Source of the DNA: Malachius bipustulatus
Lineage: Eukaryota; Arthropoda; Insecta; Coleoptera; Melyridae
DNA length: 64,000 nucleotides
Direction of reading: 5' to 3'
Assembly (NCBI GenBank): GCA_910589415.1
Contig: OU342635.1
Span: 12,090,001 to 12,154,000, forward strand
The translations under genes were made by a program, and so were the position numbers. Of the stretch, positions 35,849-47,769 are shown one piece after another. The notes under the pieces were generated by a model. The model was given only the letters and a program-made list of their open reading frames with translations, was not told where the DNA came from and did no database searches. The first letter of the stretch is position 1. Each line of letters opens with the position of its first letter.

Positions 35849-36117
35849 TCGCCCCCTTAGTGCAACAACTAGATAACTCGAAATTCATAGCCTTGAGAAA
35901 ATCCACTTTAAAGATTAGGTAGGTATCTCAAGATGTCTAGTTGTAGAATGTACATTTCGAGAGTTATCTATCTTTGGTCACTCCTTAAATAAGTTAGGTT
36001 GCTCCTACAAGATATCTAGTTGTTGCATTAAAAATAGCATGAAAAATAGGTCAGATTCAACTGGATAACTCAAAATGCACAAATTTCGAGTTATCTAGTT
36101 GTTGCACTAAGGGGCGA
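35849..36117. mobile_element. MITE, 269 bp, TA target site
   Basis: Terminal inverted repeats of about 37 bases (TCGCCCCCTTAGTGCAACAA at the left, TTGTTGCACTAAGGGGCGA at the right) flanked by TA (35847-35848 and 36118-36119). Subterminal copies of CTAGTTGT and GAGTTATC occur in both directions inside. No coding capacity. Confidence 0.82.
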
Positions 36118-36893
36118 TATATAGCGACTAGTTATGACACGACAAATTAAGCTTTTAAATGTTGTGAATATCTTAAATTGTGTTTTGTTACCTGGATATT
36201 CTTATTGTAATATCAATGCCCAGATTTATAAAAAAAATGACCATCTTGTGAGATAAAAAAATATTCAGATTATCGCCAACTAATATACAAGTAAGATATA
36301 GCTTGCTTTAGTTTAGTCCTAGTTTATAACTTGCTAAGTCTTCCGAGTTCCATCGCCCCTCAAATCGGTAGATCCTTAATAGCTTACTCCTATACCTACT
36401 TAAGGTAGGGTCAGCAACTCCGGATTGGTATTACCGCAGGTCTAACCTCCGGCCGCCTGCTAACTCCTACTTGCTTAAGCCGTCAAAACTTAAGAAACAT
36501 CTAAGCGGTAAACAATCATAATAAACAACTTAATTATTTATGCATCGCACCTAAAATTACAGAATGAAGTATTAAGTTAGTATTAATCGATATAAAAATA
36601 TGCTTTTTCTACTCCTAACCTTTAATATGCATATTAAATATGAATCACCCGTTAGTTAATGAATCTCATTAATTAAGATACAAATTTTCATTACAGCACT
36701 GGGTACAAAACTGATCAATAGCAGCACAGTACATATTTGGAATAAAATCGGTTCCTTTTTAGTATTATAGTTTTGGTTCAGGGAAGAACATAAAAATGGT
36801 AATCCAGCGATATGAATTTTATTAAAGTGAGTGTAGTTTTTCGCAAATAAATTTGTGGTACTTTAACCTGAATAGTATGTTTTTTGTCACTAA

Positions 36894-37058
36894 GGCCCGT
36901 ATTCATCAATAAATATAACCCCTGGGGTTATATTTTGGATCATGTCATTGGTTGAAAATTCGTAGCGTTCGTAGGGTTTGAGCTTTAGACCAATCAGCTG
37001 TCAGAAAATTCAAAATATAACCCCAGAGTTATATTTTGAAGTTTGATGAATACGGACA
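36894..37058. mobile_element. Small palindromic MITE, about 165 bp
   Basis: Ends CCGTATTCATCAA (from 36897) and TTGATGAATACGG (to 37055) are exact inverted copies. The following ATATAACCCC and GGGGTTATAT blocks give arms of about 50 bases and further local hairpins. The target duplication is unclear: ACTAA occurs next to both ends in inverted form and may belong to the repeat. Confidence 0.7.
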
Positions 37059-37064
37059 TTAGTC

Positions 37065-39090
37065 CAAGCTTAACCACAAACATGATCAGGAAGTGCTGTG
37101 CTTGTAGTAAGATAAATGACTAAAAAAATGAGAAGAAAAGACAAGAAGAAAAGTGTCCTTAATTCGACATTTACGTGTGGTGGTGCAGAAAGTAATGCTT
37201 TCTGGTCCTCATTTTACAATTTTTACATTATCCTGACCGGCCGGTTGTCGGCCTAGATGTAACAGTAGCGCCTCTGCAGGAGCCGCCGGTAGAACTAAAA
37301 CCTTATGCCAAAAACTTTGTCGTTTTGTACAACGCCAAGAGCGGGCAGTGTGTGCACCGTAACCTATCTACATCGGGATAGGAATATTCATTAACACACT
37401 GGCAAAACTGGCCAATAGCAGTGCCTTATTTGGTACCTAATCCAGTGCAAAGAAAATGACAAGAATGATGTGATGTCGTGAAAGTCAGGGGTGTGTTCAG
37501 AATATGCATCAGCAATATAATTGACGTTAGCGTGATCTATACAGGGAACTAAATCGTTCGAGTCAACGATGCCGTTTGTTTAATGCAATGCCTGTCATGA
37601 TATCACATTGCAGGAATAGAACAAAAACATTCGACTGTAGTGAATAACCAATATCTACAGAAAAAATAAACAAACGGTAATATAATGTACATGTATAATG
37701 GTAAAGTTAAAGTTTGATATTGAAACAAAGACATGTAGGTACATAATGTATGTGGAATTTGTACCGCCATTAACATTTCTCTGCAATTATTGCAGATCTA
37801 CTTCGGAAGATCATGAATCTAGGGTGTGCTTTTATTGTTATCTCGTGGCTTTGTTGTTGTCAGGTCAGCAGCTTAGATTTGCCCCTCAGTTGAGTTCTCG
37901 GCTCGGACTGACCTCGAATCCATAAATGAAAGTCTTCAGTCTGCGTATGGATTTCAGTATCTGTAGCCGTAGCCCGTAGCCAATGGCAGGGAGCCTTGTT
38001 GAAGGGTATAGCTTTATAACTTAGAGCGATCGTACATTTTAAGTCTCACTCATTAATAATTGTGTATCTTTTGCAGCTTCCACTCCGAACACCTCGAAAT
38101 GATTAATTTATTTTGATTTGTGCGAGTCATTTCACTCCACATCCCATCCATCCGTTCGCTTAAACTTTCATATGTTTTCTCTAGACTCTAGAGGATAAAG
38201 CGAAAGAGAAACAGTTATCACATCTGAAATTCTTTGTCCTGTTTTCTCGGACAGCAAATATGGACAAATTAATTTATTTCAATTATTTACATAACCATTT
38301 ATTAAACAGAGCAAAGTAATTCAGTTGCGATGCGTCAAAATATCGTTGCTTTCATAATGCAATTAAATTCACACGATGCTTCCAGCCCAACAGGTGCGTT
38401 TGTGTTAATAGAAAATACATAAAAAATTAAAAAAATAGAACTACCTATACCTATATACATGAAATAATAGTAAGCTTTTTCAGCATTGTGCCAAATGTAC
38501 ATATTCTCGTATACCTAATACCTACATAGTTAATCTGGATTTATCACATAACGGTGTGAAAGTTGTGTCGAGGCAACGGCGGCCAAACAAATCAGCTTTT
38601 TTCGTTTCTGTATGTGCACGAAGTTGTAGCTCAAAAATAATCCTTTTACGATTTATAAAGTATTAATTCCTTGGTAATCATTCCAGACTAATACCATGTA
38701 TATGCCCGCTTATTTAACGTATTCGTCCATGAATATAAATTCGTTATTTGAGGAACCGATAAAAGTTTAATATTTTTATCTGCTCCTCTACACACATGAC
38801 AATTTGCATAAAGTGTAAGTAACATATTACTGTTTTGTAATATGTACATATAATGAAAATCAAAACAGTGTTGTTTTCTTTATTACAACACGGTCTTATA
38901 AACTATCAGTTAAAAGTAGCGGCTATGATAGAGCAATAAATATTAACTAGGTATAGGTATACTCGATATGTAAGATAATGCAAAGTTAATCTCCAGAGAG
39001 AAAAGGTATAAAATTCTCAAACCTGCTATTATCGAAATGAGTGGCACACGCAATATGATGTAATTGGCATCATAGTTATTTAAATTTATA
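37065..39090. other. AT-rich DNA, nothing recognised
   Basis: Short frames only. An acceptor-like TTTTGCAG precedes 38078, but no donor or open frame supports an exon. Confidence 0.4.
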
Positions 39091-39099
39091 AAAATTAAA

Positions 39100-40100
39100 T
39101 AATATTTACATGAATAATGAACATTTGATTATGGAGGAAAGAAGGAATCTGAAAAATGTAAACCGACAGAAGTACCAAGAAGTATAGAAGCACATCAAAT
39201 ACAAATGTCGCCAAATTAAAGAGGAGTGGCTGAAAGGAAATGTACCGAAATACAAAATCTGTACAGGCTCCTATCATAATGTCCATAAAAAAATAAATGA
39301 GTTTACCGGAACTGGTCGGAAGCAGTCAACCCTTACAAATGAAGAAGGAAACATCGTGTTAAATATTAAATATCAACTGCTTCGATAGGAAGAACCCATC
39401 AAATAATGGAACTGGAATATCTATTTTCAAAGAAGAAGTACAAGTGACAATTAAATCAGCCAAAGATGGTAAAACTCCTATCTCTGACGATACAGCTTGC
39501 AGATGTGCTTAAGTTGATTGAAGCAGAGCATTTAGGTGTTATAACTTCCTTATTTAAGAAGATTTATGATTGATATGACAATATCAAAAGAATGGCTTCA
39601 GTTTTTTACAATTCCTAAGAAGCATAACGCCAAAAATTGCGATGAATATCGTACTGTCAGTCTAATTTATAAAAAAATCTTGAACACCTTGAAGATCATT
39701 CTCAAAGTCATCCATTGTAGGATTTATAAGAAGCTGGTTTGACTTTAAAATGGATTTGGCAAAAGGGATGCTTTGTTCGTCTATACAGTGTCTTGATGTT
39801 AACCCAAATGTATGTACGCCTGCATTGTTACGAAAGTATTTGATAAAATGAGACACAATCAACTAAAAGAAGCACTGGAACGGCAAAAAATCGACACAAG
39901 AGATGTACAAATAATAGTAAAACTAAATCAAAGTGGATCTGTTTGCGTCCAATCTGAACTGTCGAAATCAGTGGAATTCAAGCGAGAAATCAAATAATGG
40001 GGTGTTCTTTGACCACTTATCTTCAAAGAAGCCCTCGAAAAGGATACCGGTAGAATACGAGTTAATGGAATTCCACTGAACAATTTGCGTTATACGGGGA
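39100..40100 (+). pseudogene. Decayed non-LTR endonuclease-reverse transcriptase, central part
   Basis: Across many frame breaks the plus strand shows, in the right order, landmarks of the same broad reverse-transcriptase type as at 20380. They are a linker with CRQIKEEWLKGKCTEIQNL; LADVLKLIEAEHLGVITSLF KKIYD; a PKK-x-NAK-x-CDEYRT-like stretch (39630-39655); an IYKKL segment; a fingers/palm region with VFDKMRHNQLKEALERQKID; and SELSKSVEFKREIK. The catalytic FADD segment is lost or unrecognisable beyond 40090. The many stops indicate an old copy. Confidence 0.7.
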
Positions 40101-40457
40101 CAATTTGCGAAACGGGGACTGTCCTAGATCAAAATCTCTCGTATCAATTTATCACATAAAATTTTAATTAGCGGGGTGGGTCCTTTTGAAATCTACCAAT
40201 AAGCTCGAACAGTAAATACAAAATTTAATACAATTAAATTATTTAACAAACCTGAGCTCAGGTAGGTGGCCTATACCTACCTGTGACTCTTTAAGAGTAA
40301 AAAAAAACAGCAAATAACTAAGACTAAATAAACACTCAATAATAATTAGTAATTATAAACAAACCCTCGTTCTGTGTTGGCAAATACGTTGAAACTGATT
40401 GAAATACATTGAAACTGATTAGGTGAAAAGGGGGCATAGAAATACAACAAAACTCAC

Positions 40458-40728
40458 GTTGACGGTGAACGATCCGGCAAAACTCCAATGTGGCTATCGA
40501 ATGGAGCCACCACAAATACTTCGACTGCCGCTCTCCGGCGCTGGTCGATGATGATCTCTTGAAAAACCACAGAAGATGTCTTTGCTCTTCTGTGGAGAGA
40601 CTATGGTGATCTATTGTAGGTCGTCGACGTTTCACGGCGATTTCGACCTTAAAACGCCCTAATCCACTTCTTTCGGGAGAAAACTCTCTAATTTCTTTGA
40701 AAGTTCCTAACCATCTCCATGGTTTCAC
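40458..40728 (-). other. Exon-like open frame, possible host or transposon exon
   Basis: A GC-richer minus-strand stretch, open for about 90 codons, has segments RFKVEIAVKRRRPTIDHHS and GERQSKYLWWLHSIATLEF. It meets a donor-like GTGAGT at 40457 on the minus strand, immediately after codons for VHRQ. There is no ATG at the open frame's start, so if real it would be partial. No family recognised. The rest of 40110-40960 is AT-rich and empty. Confidence 0.25.
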
Positions 40729-40964
40729 GCAACAACTTTTACTTGTAAAAATAAGGTCACTTAAGTTTTACATATTAATTCAACGGTTTTTAAATAATGA
40801 TAACAATAATAAATACAAGTACCTATAAGTATGACCGGCGAGCTAGGTACTGGTATCTCTCTCTAGAGCTAACGTTAAATTTCGATTTCGGATCATTACA
40901 ACGCTCGATACAATACTTTCCCGAAAACATGCAAGAGCTTCAAAATAGACACTCAATGTTACCA

Positions 40965-42400
40965 TTGAATGTCACCAAAACTGAAATACTCATAATGAAT
41001 GTCTGTACGTGGAAGGCAAATGACTGGAAAGAGTCGAGAGGTATGACTACCGAGGTACAAGTATCAAAAGTTCCATATTGAGAAAGCTCGGGCATCGTTT
41101 GTGAAGATCAAGAAGCTGCTCTGTAGTCGCGATCTTAGCCTGGACCAGAGAACTTGAATGATCAAATGTTATCTAAGTATTCCCGATCCTTTTGTATGGT
41201 GTAGAAGCTTGGACGGTTGTGGTGCATTATCACTCACTCTGATTTTTGGGAAAATTTCTATATAGGGGGCAAGATTACCTTAAAAATAGACGATATAAGC
41301 AGAAAAAATTGCGAACGGTCCATAAATTTACAAAAAAAAAAACACTTTAAAGCTCAACTTTTGGTCCAAATTGATGATCGTTTATCACGATTTTCTAGGC
41401 AAAATATAACGCTGCACTGTCAACACTCCTTAAATAAGTAACTAGAATACATTCCCTGAACTTGTTTTAACAGTTTCATTTCTTAAATGTGTAGGATAAC
41501 TTCTAAAAATGGTTTTTAATTTTCGATGATAATTAATTAAACTGACATAACCTTTAAGGAGTTGAATAATTCACAACAAAGCCGTGAGGCAATAATCGAA
41601 ATGTCAACAATGCCGTTCATGGACGTAATATATTATTTTAAAATTAAAAACTCATGTTTTATGATGTGATTTTTTATAAGAGGAAATAAATCAAAATCAA
41701 AAATGTGTTTTATTTAGTTAATTATGAATTGATACATTATCAGTCTGAAAATATTCAAACATAACTTTAATAACCAGTCTTATGGCCCATTATCTATTTG
41801 ACGGCCTCTGTAATATTTTCCTTGCCCTCTCGCATGGACCATTTATAACTGTTGATGTATTTCTGAATAGAAATATTTGAAATTTTAAAATTAAAACAAT
41901 AACCTTCGCAAATTATACCAAATATTTTTATTTCACAAGATGTTAGTAATAAATAATAGATATGACAACGCTGCACAACATGATCATTCTCAGTTCTACG
42001 AATCTGTCAGTTTAGTGAATTTAACGGACATGAAGTGTCATTTTTGGGCAATTTTGCGATATTTCAAACTCAATTTTCTCGATATTTTATTAACGGTTCG
42101 CAATTTTTTTTCAAGATATCATCTAAATTGAGCGTAAATTAACGACTCATGCAAAAAAAAATTCCAAAAATCGGAGTGAGCTATAATGCACCGTCCCCGC
42201 TTGGACTTTCAACGTGTATTGCGAGCAGAAACGAGATGTGGGTTTAGGTACCGTAGAGTGTTAAGAATATCATGGATAGAATATGTGACTAACGTGGAGG
42301 TTCTGAGAAGAATGGAGAAAGGCCATAGAGATCCTAAGGGAGGTGAAGAAAAGAAAATTGCAATATCTTGAAAGCTTGATGGGCGACAAATAAAAATGAG
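40965..42400 (+). pseudogene. Non-LTR reverse-transcriptase C-terminus, split by a DNA transposon
   Basis: The 5' part (40965-41206) encodes LNVTKTEILIMN, IEKARASFVKIKKLLCSRDL and a frameshifted CYLSIP...GVEAW segment. The 3' part (42207-42400) continues with YRRVLRISWIEYVTNVEVLR, RMEKG and KLQYLESLM. This is the conserved order seen in this reverse-transcriptase C-terminus. The two parts are separated by the 984 bp element at 41215-42198 with its duplication GCTTGGAC. Removing the insert and one duplicate brings GVEAW back next to the downstream sequence. Frameshifts show that the copy is dead. Confidence 0.78.
41215..42198. mobile_element. 984 bp terminal-inverted-repeat element with 8-bp target duplication
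   Basis: GCTTGGAC flanks both sides (41207-41214 and 42199-42206). The ends are inverted repeats: the left begins GGTTGTGGTGCATTAT and the reverse complement of the right begins GGGGACGGTGCATTAT. They continue as CTCACTC(T/C)GATTTTTGG and then as more diverged similarity (for example AAATTGCGAAC) over about 150 bases. Eight-base duplications fit hAT, P or Merlin superfamilies, but the terminal bases match none clearly. No transposase frame is present, so it is non-autonomous. Confidence 0.78.
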
Positions 42401-42818
42401 GTGCGTTTCTAGATAGTTTTTTTGAAAGAAGTCTGGTTTGACAAGATCCGGTCAGCTCGAAAATCTATTTCTCTCGAATTTTTTTCTTTGTAAGTCATGT
42501 TAAAAAATGTCTAATATGGCCTGATGAGAATTACCATCTACTTTTTTATAATCAAAACAACACACAGAATAGTATTATACTTATTAATGACAGTTATAAA
42601 GTATTTTATTACAATAATAATTATTATACACATTATTCCTTTGTAAAAGTTTGGTAAATTATAGAAAATGGAAACGATAAAAGTCTTCTATTATTGATTT
42701 CGTTCGTTCTAAAATTAGAAAAAAATCAAATCACCGATAATAATTACGCACCCGCGCACTGCAAATAATCAAGTCTGTCCAATTTATTTACAAAGGTTTC
42801 GAAATCATCAATCAATAT

Positions 42819-43260
42819 TCATGGCGGGGTAAGTGTAAGTATATCCAGCATAAAATTCCCATTCAATACACCTACCGATCTCCAGTCAGAATCAGCTTGT
42901 CTGAGAGAGGCCAATTTAAGCGTTCTGATTAAATACAGTGATTTCTGTGCGTTTTTGGTCATTCGTCCCCAGAGAAAACCAAAATAGGGCAACCGGTCGC
43001 TCACGACTAAGAAATAGTAGTGATAGAAAATAGTGAGAAAAAATAATAGTGGCAAAATTGTTTACGGTTTTGAGCAACTAGGACAGGAAAAATAATTTGT
43101 AAGATCATTGAAAAAAAATGCAAAAAAAGCAGAGGTCCCTAATTAAATCCTTGTGGAACTCCCGATACTTAGAAGATTCAAAACATTCAATCGATCTCTA
43201 CAAACTGGTATGGTGTTCAAAAAGTTTAATACTTTAACTTTAAAAATTTTACGAAATTAT
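42819..43260 (-). pseudogene. Jockey/CR1-like reverse-transcriptase relic
   Basis: On the minus strand about 43165 to 43060 reads GVPQGFN, a stop, GPLLFLHFF (the GVPQGSVLGPLLF motif). The frame 43055 to 42819 then gives FGFLWGRMTKNAQKSLYL, RQADSDWRSVGVLNGNFML and DILTL, resembling the thumb/C-terminal block (WG...Q...R, ADSCR.., NILTLP). The FADD segment between them is deleted. An old copy, separate from the plus-strand relic just upstream. Confidence 0.55.
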
Positions 43261-43798
43261 GGGAAACCCCCATTAGTCAAAATTTATATAATTAGAATAT
43301 AAAGATTATTCTCGAAAAACCATTTATAAGATATATATAAACTTGACCTTGTTTGTGCAACGCTGGTCTGAACTTTTGCTGATCCAGAGGTATAAGGTAT
43401 AAGAAGATAAAAAGTAGATAGGTCTTATAAAAGTGTTTACACCTCGAACATTCTACTAATATGTATATCAAAAACGTTTCGATTTGTTTTTTTTTTTTAT
43501 CTGATTTAAGTTTGATTTGTGAGTAAAAATTTTACTAATAATTGTAAAGATGTTAATGATGAAAATTATCGTTTGACGTAAGTATAACTTGATCTTTACA
43601 TTATACCTAGTACAAGTGCAAGCTAAAGCTTTTACAGAAATGCAACGTCAAAGAAACCAGAAGCTTTTGATAAGCTTGAAGCTCTTAGTACCATTAAGTA
43701 GAATCATTAAAATGCCAATAACGCTTTCCTGAACTTTACTCATACATAGTCGCTTGCTCTACGTCACTCGAGAGTGACTGAAGTATAAGGATAATAAT

Positions 43799-44060
43799 AT
43801 GGAGGAGTCCCCGAGCGATAAGGAACAGATGGAGTGTATCAAGGAGGAATTCCGAGCGGGTATCGTAGTCAGCCTTGGATCTGGTCGGCGATAATACCAG
43901 ACATGCGGGTCAGGGCCGCCCTTTCGTGACTACACGCCCGCCCCCTGCACTGCACTTATTAATAACTCTAAGCTCCGACGCCCGCCACAGTCCGGCGTCG
44001 ATATCAACATCATCAACCTTCCGTAATGTGGCCTCAAACCGTCGTCGTCTATTCTTTTCA
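43799..44060. other. GC-rich island with short open frames
   Basis: An abrupt GC-rich patch in AT-rich DNA. On the plus strand an ATG at 43799 opens MEESPSDKEQMECIKEEFRA and continues 31 codons to a stop. An overlapping plus-strand frame (43875-44063) is Pro/Ser/Arg-rich. No terminal repeats, splice pair or family recognised. It could be a first exon, a CpG-rich regulatory island or a retrotransposon piece. Confidence 0.25.
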
Positions 44061-44064
44061 TAAT

Positions 44065-47000
44065 CATATACAAAGTTTGTGTCGTGGCTTTGAAACTAGT
44101 CAGCAGTCAACGATAATTAACACACGGTCCTTGGACTGGAGTAATTTATAGAAAGATGTTTCTGTGGGTCAGATGACTATTACTTAAATATTAATCTAAT
44201 GAAATAAACATAGCGGTTGGAACGGGTTACAGGTTGCTTTATTTTGATAGGTGTATGGGGAATTTAATCAAATCAGAATTGTAATTTAATTCTCATTAAT
44301 AAAATAGTCACTCCTTTGAGAATTTAGAGGTTCATTTAATTTGTTAACTTTATTTGTTCTATTTAAATGTTTAAATGCGTTTCTATTATCACTGTGTCTA
44401 TATTAGAGAAAGAATAGTAGTTATTATTCCGTTGTCTTTTTTTTCTAATTCCAGTTTATAAATATGGTTACGATAAAAACTGGTTTTCAAAATAAAGAAT
44501 TTTCTGCTTGAAATAGTACACAGACAGCAGGATTATTGTCAGTTCGTCCGCGATATTTTTAAGTATCTACAAATAACATACAAGATACAAAAATAAATAA
44601 GTACAAAAAGTACGAAGAAGAATAATGATGAGAATTTTCATAAAAGTGCTGTCTAAAAACAGTTATAAATTTCTTGTTTTGTTTTCCTGGGGCAATATTT
44701 CCAGTACACAGATATGTATTAAATTGAATGAAGAACAATAGAACATTCCCTTTGATTCATAGTTATTTATTCTATTGATCTCCAAGCGATATAGGGTTCG
44801 ATATTTTGTTGTAGGTCATGATCATTAGTTAGAAACTGTAATGCTTATACAGCTATTCAGTTTCATTTTAGCGGAACTGAAAAACGACATGATAAAATTG
44901 TTGTGAAGTTTCCTAGTCGCTTTCTGCCTGCCAAAATAAGGGAGATAAACAATGGCCAGTCCACCGTGTGTTGATAGCCTTAGTTATGAAGCAACAACAG
45001 GATGAAATCGTCGTTAGGTCTCGAAGCAAGTTGTTTATTATTAGCGACGAATCGGCCGATGCGAGAAAATTAAGTTGTTATTAATGTGTTGTTGAAGAAT
45101 AGACGGAAGTTGGAATAGTAGCTGATATTATTTAAAATTAAACAGACGGTAAACATTGTGGCATTAGACCAAAGCAATCTTTATTTAGTCAGAAAATTAC
45201 AATATTAACCATGTTTGACATTTTTTTTATATAAACCACTCTTTATTCAACTTGGCCTAGTCAAGAGAAAATAGAAAGAAAAATCCAGATTGTTGACTAT
45301 TTTCTTCTTTACATTGATGAGAGCAATTTCGAAAATTTTGTATCAATTTACGCAACCCATCAGCAGGTAGTGCAGCTATTTCAAGAATTAAGGTTTTTCT
45401 GTCTGATCGTACCAATTAAATTATACCTGGCGTTTAAACTAGCAAAATTGACAGATTCTGCGATACAATAATAGCCCATTTGAGTGTTTATGTTCAAGAT
45501 ATCATTCATTTAAATAATTAGAATTTCATCAATCTAAGTTAACACCATACCACTATTTACGTTGGGTCTTTCGTAGAGCCCTTGAGGGTAACTTCAAAGT
45601 AACTTCATCTAACTTTAACCAAAACCAGGAAATTGTTGTTTTGCTCAAGAACTTCCAGGTTCCATTGGTAAAATTGAATCTGTGGAATCTCGTGATTGAA
45701 ATTTGGAACTGGGTCAAAATTGTTGCACAGAATGTCGACTAATATTCATTTATTTAGGAAAATCGGTTGCACACATATTAACGTCATCAAATAGCTTGGA
45801 AGGTACTTAAATGATTTTTCTTCATTTACATTGGGTCATGATTTTTGATTTATTGAACAAATGATTTACATAACTTACATATTCAGTTTATTAAAAAAAA
45901 CTAACCTATCTAATTTTCTTCTGTATGTAGTTAGTAATAACCGTTTTGAATATAACGAGATTCATAAAAATTATATTTATTATTAAATAGGAAAAACGAT
46001 TGACTAATAAGAAGCTTCTATATTACAGCGAGTAAGTCACCTTAGAAGGGATTATGATTTTTTAAATCGTCTTACTAATCCATCCTTTTTTCCGGCGACT
46101 CTCCATAAATTAAATTGCAGCCTTCTTTAACCATGAACAGTGAAATAAAAAGAAAAGTAAAGGAAACCTCATAAAAGAGGCCCCTTTAAGATTAAGTTTT
46201 GTAGCTCATCCAGGCGTCATAACAATTTAAAAAGTTTTTTCGTACTGACCATATTTCCTGCACGGGCCGTCACAATGAGAATTCTGTGCTAAAAGAAAAA
46301 GTTCTGAAGCATTCTGTTCTAAATCTTTATTTAATTAAATCCAGGTTCAGTTAGCGAAAAAGGAATTGGTATGTACATAGATAGGATAAGAAGAATCACG
46401 GGATAATAAATCATATAGAGCGAGATATCTACAAGTAATGTCTTCGTTTACTGATGAACCCAATTTAACTTTCTTTCAAGATCTATGCAGCGGATTTATG
46501 CAAAAAATATATTGATATTATCTACTCATTTCCGTCTTCTCGAATAAATGCTGCTTCTCGATGTTGATAGGATACCTTTATAAGATATCCTATGATATGT
46601 TGATGATATGTATAAGGTTGGATTTTGAAGTTGAATTATTAAGAGACAGCCCTTTAAACTTCAGTTTTGATGGAGTCGGTCATGTTTTGAACGAGTAAAA
46701 TGACTATTAATATTCCCATATGACTTTCTTGTGGAATTGTGTGTATGTCACTTTTTTCTCTTGAAACATATGAACTTAAATTGAATGTCAAGAAAAGTTA
46801 CTTGTTAAAATCAGGCAAAGTTTGAAATTTATTATTTCATTCATCATATTTCACATTGTAGAATTGCTACATCGGTAGTATTACGTCTTTTACAAAAAAA
46901 AAGAAAGAATTGAAAACTTCCGAGGATATGTATGATTATGATTTACATATTTATAATTTGACAAAGCACAAGATTAATATAGGCGGCGGAAAAATAAAAT

Positions 47001-47395
47001 AAAAATAGTACGGAAAATTTTTCATACGGTTGCATTTCGTTTAATATTCTGTTTTTTTTTTTTTTGACTAAAAGTAAAAGCTTAATGGTGCAAGGGAACT
47101 TTTTTGTTTTTTGGCTGAGCCTTTAGAGAACTAGCGGCAAATTGTAAATGACCAACTTTGTACTCGTATATTTATAAAACAACTACAAATTTTATACAAA
47201 ATCCAAGGAATAGTATGATAATTCGAATGTCAAATAAAAAAGTCAACTAAATTTGAAACTTTACCTCTTTGTAACCATATCTATTCCTATTCAGCACGAG
47301 CAATCCATATAAATTCGTAGCGTCAAAGTGTTGAAAATCCCATACCGACGCTATTTTGATCTAATTTAAAACCACAGTGGCTGCGTATCCTACTT
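44065..47395. other. AT-rich DNA, nothing recognised
   Basis: No open frames of note, no inverted repeats and no RNA gene that I can support. Confidence 0.4.
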
Positions 47396-47399
47396 TATA

Positions 47400-47765
47400 C
47401 TATTTTTAACCCAGAAAGATTGTATAGCACTAGGCGAGGCTGTGTGGGTTCTATGTCCTCTACCATCTGGTTTGCTAGTTTTGGTCAGCCCCGGGTATTT
47501 ATTTTTTTTGTGCTTCCATATTGGACGACATTCCCCTATCCGCCACCCGGGGAGACTCCCGATGGAGGACTAGTACCTCCAACACGGTATTGATAATAAT
47601 TGTTTGCCTATCTTTAAATTACGTAAGCCTTTGGTAAATGCAACTTGCCATGGAGGCCAATTAAACAACCAAAAGGTAGCACCCTGTAAAGGACCTCAGA
47701 AATGGGGCCCCCTCTAGGGTGGTAGCATCCCGCATGGGGCTAGGGTACCTTCTTTTATATTATTC
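47400..47765. other. GC-rich block, probable retroelement UTR
   Basis: A compositionally distinct block with CCACCCGGGGAGACTCCC (47551) and GGGGCCCCCTCTAGGG (47704) palindromic stretches and no long frame. It resembles the non-coding ends of insect retroelements in composition, but I could not match it to a family. Confidence 0.25.
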
Positions 47766-47769
47766 CTCA

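Noticed and set aside
47551..47720. Helitron 3' end
   Set aside because: GC-rich palindromes are present, but no hairpin is followed at the right distance by CTRR and a T.
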